Source: Mycobacterium florentinum
GTDB taxonomy: Bacteria > Actinomycetota > Actinomycetes > Mycobacteriales > Mycobacteriaceae
Direction: 5' to 3'
Length of the DNA: 64,000 bases
Assembly: GCF_010730355.1 (NCBI RefSeq)
Contig: NZ_AP022576.1
Location: 4,774,001 to 4,838,000, forward strand
Shown here: positions 34,521 to 43,463 of the stretch, in pieces
How the letters are laid out: every line of letters begins with the position of its first letter
Numbering within the stretch: the first letter of the stretch is position 1
Notes under the pieces: generated by a model
Database searches by the model: none
What the model was told of the DNA's origin: nothing
What the model saw: only the letters and a program-made list of their open reading frames with translations
Made by a program: the position numbers and the translations under genes

Positions 34521-35360
34521 ATGTCTCACGGTCGCCTATTGCTCGGTGCGACCCCGCTGGGCCAGCCGTCGGATGCCTCCCCGCGGCTGATCAAGGCGCT
34601 GGGCGAGGCCGATGTGGTGGCGGCCGAGGACACCCGGCGGGTGCGAACGCTCGCCAAAGCGCTCGACGTCCGCATCAGCGGCCGGGTGGTCAGCATGTTC
34701 GACCAGGTGGAGGCCACCCGCGTGCCGGCGCTGGTCGACGAGATCAAGGCCGGTGCGACGGTGCTGGTGGTCAGCGACGCCGGAATGCCGCTGATCAGCG
34801 ACCCGGGCTACCGGATGGTTGCGGCGTGCGTCGACGCCGGCGTCGCGGTGACGTGCTTGCCCGGGCCGTCCGCGGTGACGACCGCGCTGGCGGTGTCCGG
34901 TCTGCCGTCGGAGAAGTTCTGCTTCGAGGGCTTCGCGCCGCGCAAGAGCGGGGCGCGCAAGACCTGGCTGGCCTCGCTGGCCGGCGAGCGGCGCACCTGC
35001 GTGTTCTTCGAGTCGCCGCGCCGGCTGGCGGCGTGTCTGCTCGATGCCGTCGAACAGCTCGGTGGCGACCGCCAAGCGGCGATCTGCCGTGAGCTGACCA
35101 AGGTGCACGAGGAAGTGGTGCGCGGAACGCTGCAGGAGCTGGCGGCCTGGGCGGCCGACGGCGTGCTCGGCGAGATCACGGTCGTGCTGGCCGGCGCGAG
35201 CCCGCCCGCCGATGTGGCATCGCTGGTGGCCCGCGTGCAGGAGCTGGTCGCCGGCGGGGTTCGCGTCAAGGACGCCTGCAACGAGGTGGCCGCGGCGCAT
35301 CCGGGTGTGCGCTCGCGTCAGCTCTACGACGAGGTGCTGGCCGCGCGTCGCGAGGACTAA
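34521..35360 (+). CDS. rsmI: 16S rRNA (cytidine1402-2'-O)-methyltransferase RsmI
   Basis: 279 residues, tetrapyrrole-methylase fold: LLLGATPLGQPSDASPR start, AEDTRRV, VSDAGMPLISDPGYR (SAM-binding) and PGPSAVTTALAVSGLP. It methylates the ribose of C1402 in 16S rRNA. The ATG directly follows TAGGCT (34508-34513) with seven bases between, a leaderless-type arrangement. Convergent with pabB, overlapping it by four bases. Matches Rv1003. Confidence 0.95.
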   Translation: MSHGRLLLGATPLGQPSDASPRLIKALGEADVVAAEDTRRVRTLAKALDVRISGRVVSMFDQVEATRVPALVDEIKAGATVLVVSDAGMPLISDPGYRMVAACVDAGVAVTCLPGPSAVTTALAVSGLPSEKFCFEGFAPRKSGARKTWLASLAGERRTCVFFESPRRLAACLLDAVEQLGGDRQAAICRELTKVHEEVVRGTLQELAAWAADGVLGEITVVLAGASPPADVASLVARVQELVAGGVRVKDACNEVAAAHPGVRSRQLYDEVLAARRED

Positions 35361-36604
35361 CCGGCCGCGGCCGCGGTGCACGGCACCCCGACGACGGGGG
35401 CGGCCTTGTGCAGGCATTCCTCCCATTCGGCGTCGGGGTTCGAATCGGCGGTGATCCCGCCGCCGACGCCCAGCACCGCGGTGCCGGCGGCGTCGAACTC
35501 CACGGTGCGGATCGCGACGTTGAGCTCGCAGCCAGCGATCGGCGACGCCAAACCGACTGTGCCGCAATATATCCCGCGACGATGTGATTCCCACTGCGAA
35601 ATCAATTGGCGGGCACGGTGTTTGGGGGTGCCGGTGACCGAGGCCGGCGGGAAGGCGGCGTCCAGCAGCGTCGAGGTGGGCAGCTCGACGGGCACCTGCG
35701 CCGCCACCGTCGACACCAGATGCCACACCCCGGGCGCGCGCCGCACCACCAGCAGCTCGGGCACCTTGACGGTCCCGGTGACCGCCACCCGGCCCAGGTC
35801 GTTGCGCACCAGGTCGACGATCATGATGTTCTCGGCCACCTCTTTCGGCGAGGCGCGCAGCGCCGACGGCCAGGCGTCCAGGGGCAGGGTGCCCTTGATC
35901 GGGCTCGACATCACGGCCGCGCCGTGGCGGCGCAGGAACAGCTCGGGCGACAGCGACGCGACCGCACCCCAACGGCCCTCGACATAGGCCGCGCGGGCCG
36001 GCGAGGTGCGCGCGATGCCGTCGATGAAGAAGTCCAGCGAGGACCCGGCGACCGTCCCGGTGAACCGGGTGCACACGCACGCCTGGTAGACCTCGCCGGC
36101 GCGAATCGCCTCCAGGCAGGCCAGCACGGCGCCGCGGTGCGCCTCCCGGTCGGCCACGCCCCAATTGATCCGGCACTCGCGCGCCGGTCCCGGCGTCGCG
36201 GCCAGGGCGGCGGTTAGCCACTCCGGCATCGCCGCCCCGGACAGGCTCTCGTACCACCACTGTCCGTCCCGGTCGCGGCGCAGCACGCAGTCGGTCCAGC
36301 CGCCGGCGGCCTCGGGGATGCGATGCGGCCGTCCGTCGGCGCCGGCGTCCGGATAGGACAGGTAGCCCACCCAGCCGCCGCCCAGCGCGGGGGACCGGTC
36401 GGTGTGCGAGCCCTGGGGGACGGCGAACGCATCCGCGGTATCCACCGGACGCACTGCCAGGCTCGGCGCGATGATCGCCAGCGCACCGAACCATTCGCCG
36501 GTCAGCGCGGCGGGCGGGGGCAACCCGAGCCGGCGGGTGGCATCACCGATCGCGCGCAGCACACCGGGTGCCTCGCCGAGGTTGCCGAGCCGGTCGATTC
36601 GCAC
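35357..36604 (-). CDS. pabB: Aminodeoxychorismate synthase component I
   Basis: 415 residues. The chorismate-binding domain is complete: INWGVADREAHRGAVLACLEAIRAGEVYQAC, the PIKGT lysine motif that marks PabB-type enzymes, IVDLVRNDLGRV, and GTPKHRARQLI with GIYCGTVG. It converts chorismate and ammonia to aminodeoxychorismate for folate synthesis. Matches Rv1005c. The Rv1004c-like membrane gene found between rsmI and pabB in M. tuberculosis is absent; the two genes abut here. Confidence 0.94.
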   Translation of the reverse strand: MRIDRLGNLGEAPGVLRAIGDATRRLGLPPPAALTGEWFGALAIIAPSLAVRPVDTADAFAVPQGSHTDRSPALGGGWVGYLSYPDAGADGRPHRIPEAAGGWTDCVLRRDRDGQWWYESLSGAAMPEWLTAALAATPGPARECRINWGVADREAHRGAVLACLEAIRAGEVYQACVCTRFTGTVAGSSLDFFIDGIARTSPARAAYVEGRWGAVASLSPELFLRRHGAAVMSSPIKGTLPLDAWPSALRASPKEVAENIMIVDLVRNDLGRVAVTGTVKVPELLVVRRAPGVWHLVSTVAAQVPVELPTSTLLDAAFPPASVTGTPKHRARQLISQWESHRRGIYCGTVGLASPIAGCELNVAIRTVEFDAAGTAVLGVGGGITADSNPDAEWEECLHKAAPVVGVPCTAAAAG

Positions 36605-36654
36605 TGCCCTAGCTTGACAGAAGGGTGACTATTCGCACCCCAGACCTCCGGCGC

Positions 36655-37548
36655 TCAGCCCCGGCTGATATCGCGGGCGGTCCCCAGGGCGACCAGTTTG
36701 TCCGGGTTTCGCATCACGTAGAAGTTGGTGATCTTGTCGCCGTCGATCTCCAGCGTGATGACCCCCTCGAGCTGGTCGCCGAGGTAGAGCAGCACCGCCG
36801 GGGCGTTGTTGCAATTCACCATTTCCGCGCGCAGCACGGCCGCGGCCTTGCGCATCAGCCCGGCCACGGCCCTGGCCACCTTGTCGGCGCCGACCACCGG
36901 CCGCCGGGCCGCGGACACCTTGCCCCCGCTGTCGGCCATCCAGGTCGCATCCGGGGCCAGCATCGCCATCAGCCCTTCCACGTCGCCGCTGGCCGCGGTG
37001 GCCAGGAACTGCGCGGTGATCTCGGCGTTGCGCGCCGGGTCCGTGTCGAAGCGCTTGCGGCGTGCCTGGACGTGTTCGCGGGCCCGGTGCGCGACCTGGC
37101 GGACGGTCGGCGCCGGTTTACCCACCGCGTCGGCGATCTCGGCGTAGTCGAAACCGAACACCTCGCGCAGCACGAACACCGCCCGCTCGTCGGGGCTCAG
37201 CGTCTCCAGCAGCACCAGCATGGCCATCGAAACCGATTCGGCCAGAACGACATCGGTTGACGGGTCGTGGTCGTCGAGCAGCAGCGGCTCGGGCAGCCAC
37301 GGCCCGACGTACTCCTCGCGGCGACGGGCGCCGGCCCGCAGCGCGTTGAGCGCCTGACGGGTCACCAGCCGGGCCAGGTACGACTTGGTGTCGTGCACCG
37401 CCGACAGGTCGACGTCCGCCCACCGCAGATAGCTGTCCTGCAATACGTCGTCGGCCTCGGTGGCCGAGCCCAGGATTTCGTAGGCGATGGTGAACAGCAA
37501 CGGGCGCAGCAGCGTGAACCGTTCCGCGTGCTCGCCGGTCGCGATCAT
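36655..37548 (-). CDS. ECF41-family sigma factor (SigJ-like) with SnoaL-type C-terminal domain
   Basis: 297 residues. Sigma region 2 (LLFTIAYEILGSATEADDVLQDSYLRW) and region 4 (LSPDERAVFVLREVFGFDYAEIADAVGKPAPTVRQ) are followed by a ~120-residue SnoaL/NTF2-like extension. The ECF41 signatures are present: linker WLPEPLL, DSGGKV in place of DGGGKV, and a C-terminal NPDKL. In this group the extension controls the sigma factor instead of a separate anti-sigma. The partner gene is normally a carboxymuconolactone decarboxylase, oxidoreductase or epimerase; here it is an NDH-2-like flavoprotein whose stop overlaps this ATG (37545-37548). Confidence 0.9.
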   Translation of the reverse strand: MIATGEHAERFTLLRPLLFTIAYEILGSATEADDVLQDSYLRWADVDLSAVHDTKSYLARLVTRQALNALRAGARRREEYVGPWLPEPLLLDDHDPSTDVVLAESVSMAMLVLLETLSPDERAVFVLREVFGFDYAEIADAVGKPAPTVRQVAHRAREHVQARRKRFDTDPARNAEITAQFLATAASGDVEGLMAMLAPDATWMADSGGKVSAARRPVVGADKVARAVAGLMRKAAAVLRAEMVNCNNAPAVLLYLGDQLEGVITLEIDGDKITNFYVMRNPDKLVALGTARDISRG

Positions 37549-38723
37549 TTGATCGCGACCTGCTCGTCGGCGGCCGGTTGAGCGGGCCGGTTACCGCCCT
37601 TGAGCCAGAAGTACGAGCCCGGCTTGGCGGCCTCGCGCCGAATGGCCCACAGCGTGCCCCGACAGATTCTCTCCTTGATCGCGGCGGTGGTGCGGCCGCC
37701 CAGCGCCAGGTTCACCGGGGTGTCGTCGGTGCGGGCGAACTGCAGCGTGCCGCGGCTGCGGCCGATGCTGATGCATTGGCCGACGAACGCCTGCTTGAGC
37801 GCCGCAGGGGTCTGCCCGGCGATGCGGGCGAGCACGGTTTCGGCGGCCTGGGCGCCCAGCGGCTCGGCGGCCTGGCAACTCATCCGCAACGGCTGGCCGG
37901 ACGGGGCGGCGGCGTCACCCGCGGCGACGATGCGGTCGTCGTCGACGCTGGTCAGCGTCTCGTCGGTGAGCAGCCTGCCCAACTCGTCGGTGCGCAGCCC
38001 GCTGCGGGTGGCCAGGTCCGGCACGGTGAAACCGGCGGTCCACACGGTTGCCGCGCTGGGCAGCACCGCGCCGTCGCTGAGCACCACGCTGTCCCAGCGG
38101 ACCTCGCTGACGGCGACCGTTTCGGCGATGGTGACCTCGAGCCGGCGCAGTTGCTTGGCCACCGAACGGCGGCCCCGTTTGCTCAGCGACGTCCCGAGGG
38201 TGCCACCGCACACCAGCGTCACCGGACGACCCTGCTCGGCCAGCTCGGACGCCGTTTCGATACCCGTCAACCCGCCACCGACCACGGTGACTGGTGCGTT
38301 CAGCGGCAGGTCGGCGAGTGCATAACGCAGCCGCTGCGCACTTTCCAGATCGCAGATCGAGTGGGCGAATTCGGCGGCGCCGGGCACCGCGTCCTGGGCG
38401 GGCACCACGCCCGTACTGCCGACCGCGTAGATCAGGTAGTCGTAGGCCAGCGCGGTGCCGGAGGTCAGCAGCAGCCGCCGGTCGGCGGTGTCGATCCGCT
38501 CGACGGCGTCGACGACGAGCTGGATGCCCTCACCGAGCAGCGTGCCGTAGTCGGCGGTCGCGGCGCCGGTGTCGGCGACCAGCTGGTGCAAGCGGATTCG
38601 TTCGACGAAGACCGGACGGGGATTCACCAGGGTGACCTCGAGGTCCGGCCGCTGCCGCAGGCGATTGGCCGCCAAAGTGCCGGCGTATCCACCGCCGATG
38701 ACGACCACACGAGTGTTGCTCAT
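37545..38723 (-). CDS. NDH-2-like FAD-dependent pyridine nucleotide oxidoreductase
   Basis: 392 residues from ATG 38723, with AAGGAGA upstream. Two Rossmann motifs are visible: FAD-binding VVIGGGYAGTLAA at the N-terminus and NAD(P)-binding VTVVGGGLTGIETASELAEQG near 155, plus the second FAD contact VAAGDAAAPSG. It resembles type II NADH dehydrogenases but lacks an obvious C-terminal membrane anchor. It is translationally coupled to the ECF41 sigma gene and is presumably its main target. The physiological substrate is unknown. Confidence 0.88.
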   Translation of the reverse strand: MSNTRVVVIGGGYAGTLAANRLRQRPDLEVTLVNPRPVFVERIRLHQLVADTGAATADYGTLLGEGIQLVVDAVERIDTADRRLLLTSGTALAYDYLIYAVGSTGVVPAQDAVPGAAEFAHSICDLESAQRLRYALADLPLNAPVTVVGGGLTGIETASELAEQGRPVTLVCGGTLGTSLSKRGRRSVAKQLRRLEVTIAETVAVSEVRWDSVVLSDGAVLPSAATVWTAGFTVPDLATRSGLRTDELGRLLTDETLTSVDDDRIVAAGDAAAPSGQPLRMSCQAAEPLGAQAAETVLARIAGQTPAALKQAFVGQCISIGRSRGTLQFARTDDTPVNLALGGRTTAAIKERICRGTLWAIRREAAKPGSYFWLKGGNRPAQPAADEQVAIK

Positions 38724-38761
38724 TGCTGTCTCCTTATTCTCTTCGGGACGTGTGCCCTTGA

Positions 38762-38788
38762 GACACCGCAGCGCGGCCAGGCGTGACA
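38762..38788 (-). promoter_or_regulatory. Candidate ECF41-dependent promoter
   Basis: Reading the minus strand, TGTCACG (38788-38782) and TGTC (38765-38762) are separated by 16 bases. ECF41 promoters are reported as TGTCACA-N16-CGTC; each box here differs by one base. Transcription would start about 30 bases before the flavoprotein ATG. This fits autoregulation of the flavoprotein-sigma unit. Confidence 0.6.
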
Positions 38789-38801
38789 ATTCGGTCGGGA
38801 T

Positions 38802-38817
38802 TGTGAGCTGTATCACC
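38802..38817. promoter_or_regulatory. CRP-like (cAMP receptor protein) site
   Basis: TGTGA-GCTGTA-TCACC matches the mycobacterial/corynebacterial CRP consensus TGTGA-N6-TCACA except for the last base. It lies 13 bases upstream of the ECF41-type -35 box and in the gap before the FkbM gene stop. A weaker relative (TGTGA-N6-TCGCT) occurs at 39830-39845 upstream of the first DUF4832 gene. Confidence 0.45.
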
Positions 38818-38849
38818 GACGCTCACAGCTCGGCGGCCCGAACCTGCGC

Positions 38850-39644
38850 CTAAGAGTCCTCGGGAAAGAAGGTGAAGTTGTTGACGTAGGTGCCGCGGGC
38901 CGCCCAGCCGTTCTCGCGGCTGCCGACGTTTGCCGGGTTCTGATGACGTGCCGGGTCGAACTCTGCTATCGGCCGCCGAGCGTCATCGAGGTCGAAGTAA
39001 CCCGCGTAGCCGAGCCCGGTCAACAGCCTGGTGATCGCGGCTACGGCGTCGGGGTGATGGCGTTCCTCGGCTTCCACGACAACCGTTGGCCGGTTGCGGG
39101 TGAGGGTGTCGGTGGCGCCGCGCAGTACTGCCAGTTCGTGGCCTTCCACGTCGATCTTGATCAGGCCCACGTCGTCCAGGTGCAGATCATCGAGCCGTTT
39201 GACTGGCACGTCGATGCTTTGAATCTCGCCGCCGTCCACGTCGCCGAGGCTGTTGTCGGTGTCGATCGTGCTGCGACCGGGCTCGGACTCGACCACCCGC
39301 ATGGGCAGCACGCCGGGTTTGTCCGATAGCGCCACCGCTTCCACCCGGACCTCCGCGCCTACCGCGTCGAACATCGACGCCAGGGCGCGGGCCTGGGCAG
39401 GCCGCGGCTCGAATGCGATGACCGCCCGCGACCCCGCCAACATCGCGACCGTGAACTCGCCGACGTCGGCACCGATATCCAGGGAGACCCGGTTGGGATC
39501 GCACAACGACGCCGCCAGCTGCACGTCCGGGCGAGATTGGCCCAGACGTTGCATGGCGCGATACTTCCGCCGCCAGAACAGTTGTGGGGCGATGGCCTTT
39601 GCCGCCGGCACGAGCCAACGTTTGGCCGAGCGTGCGACGGGCAT
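38850..39644 (-). CDS. FkbM-family methyltransferase
   Basis: 264 residues. SAM-binding motif SLDIGADVGEFTVAML followed by AFEPRPAQARAL, and the FkbM-family VGLIKIDVEGHELAVLRGA. FkbM enzymes O-methylate sugars or polyketides; in mycobacteria they methylate glycopeptidolipid and other surface-glycan sugars. The C-terminus is extended with NNFTFFPED. It stands alone, divergent from the first DUF4832 lipoprotein and next to the polysaccharide locus, so methylation of that polymer is a reasonable hypothesis. Confidence 0.87.
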   Translation of the reverse strand: MPVARSAKRWLVPAAKAIAPQLFWRRKYRAMQRLGQSRPDVQLAASLCDPNRVSLDIGADVGEFTVAMLAGSRAVIAFEPRPAQARALASMFDAVGAEVRVEAVALSDKPGVLPMRVVESEPGRSTIDTDNSLGDVDGGEIQSIDVPVKRLDDLHLDDVGLIKIDVEGHELAVLRGATDTLTRNRPTVVVEAEERHHPDAVAAITRLLTGLGYAGYFDLDDARRPIAEFDPARHQNPANVGSRENGWAARGTYVNNFTFFPEDS

Positions 39645-39896
39645 TTCTTGAGTCTCCAGTGCGGTCTTCTGGCGACCGCAGGCTCGACGGGACCGGGCCG
39701 CCGCGGGTGGCCAGCAATTTGTCAGGCGTCAGCCTAGTCGAAGCAGCGTAGGCCAATGTTTACGCGTGGCAACGCCTGCTCACCAGCACCACGGCAACTC
39801 GGCCAGGCCGTGACTACCAGGCCCACGATTGTGAGCCGTATCGCTGAATCTGGGTCGCTGCGGCGGAGCCGCCGCTCACACCGGGGCGCGCATCCC

Positions 39897-39911
39897 TCTA
39901 GCATCGCAACG
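39897..39911 (+). repeat. 15-base leader repeat, copy 1, with leaderless -10
   Basis: TCTAGCATCGCAACG directly precedes the ATG of the first DUF4832 gene and recurs exactly at 43459-43473 before the second. It contains TAGCAT, a TANNNT-type -10, seven bases from the start codon, and no ribosome-binding site, which indicates a leaderless transcript. Confidence 0.6.
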
Positions 39912-41468
39912 ATGGTCCGGACACTGAGGCGAGGCGCGGCGGCGGTTGGCGCCTGCGCGGCGCTCGTGTTGAGCGCCTGCGGCGGTCACGTCACCCCCGG
40001 GCCGTTGTCGGCCATGGTCAGTCCGGCCATCCCGCCCGGCGTCGCCGACATCCCCAACCCGCTGCGCGGGCAGTACGAAGACTTGATGAATCCGCTTTTC
40101 CCGCAAGGCAATCCCGCGCAGCAGCGCTACCCGGCGTGGCCCGCGTCGTATGACGCCAGCATGAGTATCTCGTGGCGGCAGTTGCAGCCCACCGATCCGG
40201 CCACGCTGCCCCCCGATGCGCCCGACGATCGCAAGTTCGACTTCAGCGCGATCGACGACGCGCTGAACAAGCTGGCCAGCCGTAGCATGCGGCTTGCCCT
40301 GCGCGTTTACTCCTACAGCTCCGACCCGAACGGCACGGGCATCGCCGTCCCCGAATGGGCGCGGCCGGTGACCACCAGCTTCCCGCCGCCGCCGAACAGT
40401 CCCGGCGTGCCGCAGGCGGTGCCGAACTGGGACGACCCGCGCTACCTCGACGAGTTCGGCCAGCTGCTCGCGGCGCTGGGCCGCCGCTATGACGGGGACG
40501 AGCGGCTCAGCGTCTTCGAGTTCGCCGGATACACCCAATTTCGGGACCAGGGCATCAGCGCCGCGTCGATCCGGCAGCTGGTCGCGGCCAACGTCAACGC
40601 CTTCGGTCACACCCAATTGGTGGTGGCGCCGCAGAACCCGGAGATCGTGCGCGAACTGTTCTCCGACGACGTCACCAAGAAGCTGTCGGCTCCGGTGGGT
40701 GTCCGCTCGGATTGCCTGGGCGTCCAGTCGCCGTTGCCCGGTTGGGCCGAGTCCGGTGACTCCCGGTACGTCCGCAACAACGATGCGATCGTCAACGCGA
40801 TCAAGCAGCGGCTGCGCTCGGCTCCGGTGATCACCGAATGGTGCTCCCTGCCCGGTGGGGCCGACTCCAAGGGCTACTACGAAAAGGGCCTGCACGACGT
40901 CGTCAAGTACCACGTGTCGATGACGGCGAGCGCGAACTTCCCGGACCGGGATTCGACATCGGCGATGGACCCGAAGCTGTACGCGTTGTGGGCGCAGGCC
41001 AATGCGGCTGCCGGATACCGGTATTCGGTGGATGCGAAGCCGGGATCGCAATCGATTCAGGGCAAAGTGGCGGCCATCTCGGTGGAGTGGACGAACTACG
41101 GCGCGGCCGCTACCACCGAGCAGTGGGCGCCCAACTACAAGCTGGTGGATTACACCGGTGCGGTGGTACGCACGCTGCCGGCCACGGTCAACCTCAAGAC
41201 ATTGGTGCACGACGATTCCAGCCCGTCGCGCGACGAGGCGGTCCCCGCGTCGGCTACCGAGACCGTGCACGTCGACCTGTCCGGGCTGGTGCCGGGGCAC
41301 TACACGCTGCGCGCCTCGGTGGATTGGCAACAGCACAAGCCGGGTGCGTCGCACGTGGTGAACTACGGCCCGATGGCACTGGCCCGCGACGGGCGTGACG
41401 GCTCCGGCCTGTACCCGATTGCAACCCTTGACATCCCGCGCGACAACACGAACTCAACCAACGGTTGA
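39912..41468 (+). CDS. DUF4832/DUF4874-type surface lipoprotein (copy 1)
   Basis: 518 residues from ATG 39912. Signal peptide ending LVLSAC gives a lipoprotein. The mature chain starts with NPLRGQYEDLMNPLFPQG, then WRQLQP and KFDFSAIDDALNKLASRSMRLALRV, a pattern typical of a TIM-barrel, glycosidase-like fold (DUF4874), and ends in a beta-rich DUF4832-like domain (VEWTNYGAA; GHYTLRASVDWQQHKPGASHVV). Members are found in polysaccharide-related loci of other phyla and their substrates are unknown. A close paralogue lies 2 kb downstream. It probably binds or trims a surface glycan outside the cell. Confidence 0.85.
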   Translation: MVRTLRRGAAAVGACAALVLSACGGHVTPGPLSAMVSPAIPPGVADIPNPLRGQYEDLMNPLFPQGNPAQQRYPAWPASYDASMSISWRQLQPTDPATLPPDAPDDRKFDFSAIDDALNKLASRSMRLALRVYSYSSDPNGTGIAVPEWARPVTTSFPPPPNSPGVPQAVPNWDDPRYLDEFGQLLAALGRRYDGDERLSVFEFAGYTQFRDQGISAASIRQLVAANVNAFGHTQLVVAPQNPEIVRELFSDDVTKKLSAPVGVRSDCLGVQSPLPGWAESGDSRYVRNNDAIVNAIKQRLRSAPVITEWCSLPGGADSKGYYEKGLHDVVKYHVSMTASANFPDRDSTSAMDPKLYALWAQANAAAGYRYSVDAKPGSQSIQGKVAAISVEWTNYGAAATTEQWAPNYKLVDYTGAVVRTLPATVNLKTLVHDDSSPSRDEAVPASATETVHVDLSGLVPGHYTLRASVDWQQHKPGASHVVNYGPMALARDGRDGSGLYPIATLDIPRDNTNSTNG

Positions 41469-41600
41469 CACGCCACCGACGGCGTTCGTTCGACCGGAGA
41501 AAACGTGCCGTGCATGATACGGTTCTCTGACTAATATGATCCGTGACCTGCTCAAATCTGGTCGCTCGACCGGGACATGCGCCCCACAACGGAGGTCTGG

Positions 41601-43463
41601 ATGCCGCGCAGCCTGGACCTGGTCGTAACCTCCGTCGCCAACCAGCTGGTGGACGCGACCGCGGCCACCGCGGCTGAGGTGAGCCAAAAGGTCCTCGCTC
41701 AGCTCGTCGAGCAGTTCGATTTGGATACCGCCTTTTTGCGCCACCGCGACGAGTCTTCCCGGGCCTCGGTGCTGGTCGCGGAGTGGCCACCGCGAACCGA
41801 GGTCACGGATGCGGATCCGCTGGCCGCTATCGAAGCCGCCACCGTCGATCCGCTGCTTGACCCGGGCGAGCAGGGCGGCAAGCCGGTCCTGATATCGCCC
41901 CGTCAGCGCGGTTCGTGGTGGCGTGTGCTGACGGGGCCCAAGCAACCGGTGACGCCTTCGGTGGTGGCCGCACCGCTGGTCTCGGGCGAAGTGACGACCG
42001 GCGTGCTCGGCTTCGTCAGGTTCGGCATCCGGAAGTGGAAGCAAACCGAGGTCAACACGCTCGAAGCGATCGCCGCACTGTTCGCGCAGCTACAAGCACG
42101 TCTTGCGGCCGAGGAGAAGCTTCGCTACCTGGCCGAGCACGACGATCTGACCGGCTTGTACAACCGGCGGGCGCTGGTCGCCCACCTGTCCGAGCGGCTC
42201 GCCGCCGGCAAGCCGGGACCCGTCGCGGTGCTGTATCTCGACCTCGACCGGTTGAAGCCGATCAACGACTATCTGGGCCATACCGCGGGCGACTGGTTCA
42301 TCAGGGTCTTCGCGCAACGCATTCAGGCCTGCGCCGGCGGTCAGGCGATGATCGCCCGGCTGGGTGGCGACGAGTTCGTCGTCGTACCCGACCAGTCGAT
42401 GTCGCCGGAGACCGCGGAGTCGTTCGCCCGTCGCTTGTCGAAAATGCTCTGCGAGCGCCTGGCCATCGGCGGTCACATGATCAGCCGCACCGTCAGCATC
42501 GGGCTGGCGGTCGGCATGCCGGAGCGCGACAACTGCACCGCACTGTTGCGCCGCGCCGACGAGGCGGTGCTCACCGCCAAGCGGGCCGGCGGCAACCAGA
42601 TCGCGGTGTTCACCGATGACATGTCGCTGAAAAGCGCCTTCCGCAACGACATTGAGCTGCATCTGCAGGGCGATATCGGCAGCGAGGCGCTGCTGCTGCA
42701 TTATCTTCCCGAGGTCGACCTGTGGACCGGCGCGGTGGTCGCCGCCGAGGCGCTGGTCCGCTGGCGGCACCCGATCTGGGGACTGCTGCTGCCGGACGCG
42801 TTCATCGGCGTGGCCGAATCGACCAACCTGGCCGGCGAGCTGGGCCGCTGGGTGATGCGCACCGCCTGCGCCGAGTTCAGCCGGTGGCGTGCCAACGGAG
42901 TGGGGCAGGGCGCGATCCTGCGTGTCAATGTGTCACCGGTGCAACTGATCACCCGCGGCTTCGTGCGCAGTGTCGCCGAGACGATCGAAGAGTTCGGCAT
43001 CGACGCCGCATCGTTGTGCCTGGAGATCACCGAGCGCGCCGTCGTGCACGACATCGAGACCACCCGCAATACTCTCGAGGAGCTCAAAGAGGTCGGGGTG
43101 CAGCTGGCCGTCGACGACTTCGGCACCGGCTATGCGGTGCTGTCACATCTGAAGTCGCTGCCGGTCGACATGCTGAAGATCGACGCCGGATTCGTCCGGG
43201 ACCTGGGTAACAATGCCGGCGACCTGGCCATCGTTCGCGCCATCATCGGGCTCGCCGAGGCGTTCGGTCTGCAAGTCGTCGCCGAGGGAGTCGAGACACC
43301 CGCTGCCGCACTGACTTTGATGCAACACGGCTGCCACCGCGCGCAAGGATTCTTGCTGTCGAGGCCCGTCCCGGGCGACGCGATGGAGGCATTATTTTCG
43401 GCGCGCTGGATGCCGATGCCGTTCCTGGCCGATCGTGAGGCCTTGTCGCAGGGCGTAATCTAG
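41601..43463 (+). CDS. GAF-GGDEF-EAL bifunctional c-di-GMP enzyme (Rv1354c-like)
   Basis: 620 residues from ATG 41601, chosen for GGAGG six bases upstream; an ATG eight codons earlier lacks one. An N-terminal GAF-like domain (about 10-180), a GGDEF domain with intact RLGGDEF at about 255, and an EAL domain with EALVRW near 382, NVS, LEITER, VDDFGTG, LKID and EGVE all present. Both activities, synthesis and breakdown of cyclic di-GMP, therefore look possible. The RxxD inhibitory site that normally precedes GGDEF is absent. It aligns well with M. tuberculosis Rv1354c. Here it lies between two surface lipoproteins beside a polysaccharide locus. Confidence 0.93.
   Translation: MPRSLDLVVTSVANQLVDATAATAAEVSQKVLAQLVEQFDLDTAFLRHRDESSRASVLVAEWPPRTEVTDADPLAAIEAATVDPLLDPGEQGGKPVLISPRQRGSWWRVLTGPKQPVTPSVVAAPLVSGEVTTGVLGFVRFGIRKWKQTEVNTLEAIAALFAQLQARLAAEEKLRYLAEHDDLTGLYNRRALVAHLSERLAAGKPGPVAVLYLDLDRLKPINDYLGHTAGDWFIRVFAQRIQACAGGQAMIARLGGDEFVVVPDQSMSPETAESFARRLSKMLCERLAIGGHMISRTVSIGLAVGMPERDNCTALLRRADEAVLTAKRAGGNQIAVFTDDMSLKSAFRNDIELHLQGDIGSEALLLHYLPEVDLWTGAVVAAEALVRWRHPIWGLLLPDAFIGVAESTNLAGELGRWVMRTACAEFSRWRANGVGQGAILRVNVSPVQLITRGFVRSVAETIEEFGIDAASLCLEITERAVVHDIETTRNTLEELKEVGVQLAVDDFGTGYAVLSHLKSLPVDMLKIDAGFVRDLGNNAGDLAIVRAIIGLAEAFGLQVVAEGVETPAAALTLMQHGCHRAQGFLLSRPVPGDAMEALFSARWMPMPFLADREALSQGVI

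Noticed and set aside
34536..36494. 652-codon minus-strand frame
   Set aside because: Spans antisense rsmI and an alternative frame of pabB; low-complexity Arg/Gly composition; both true genes have clear family motifs.
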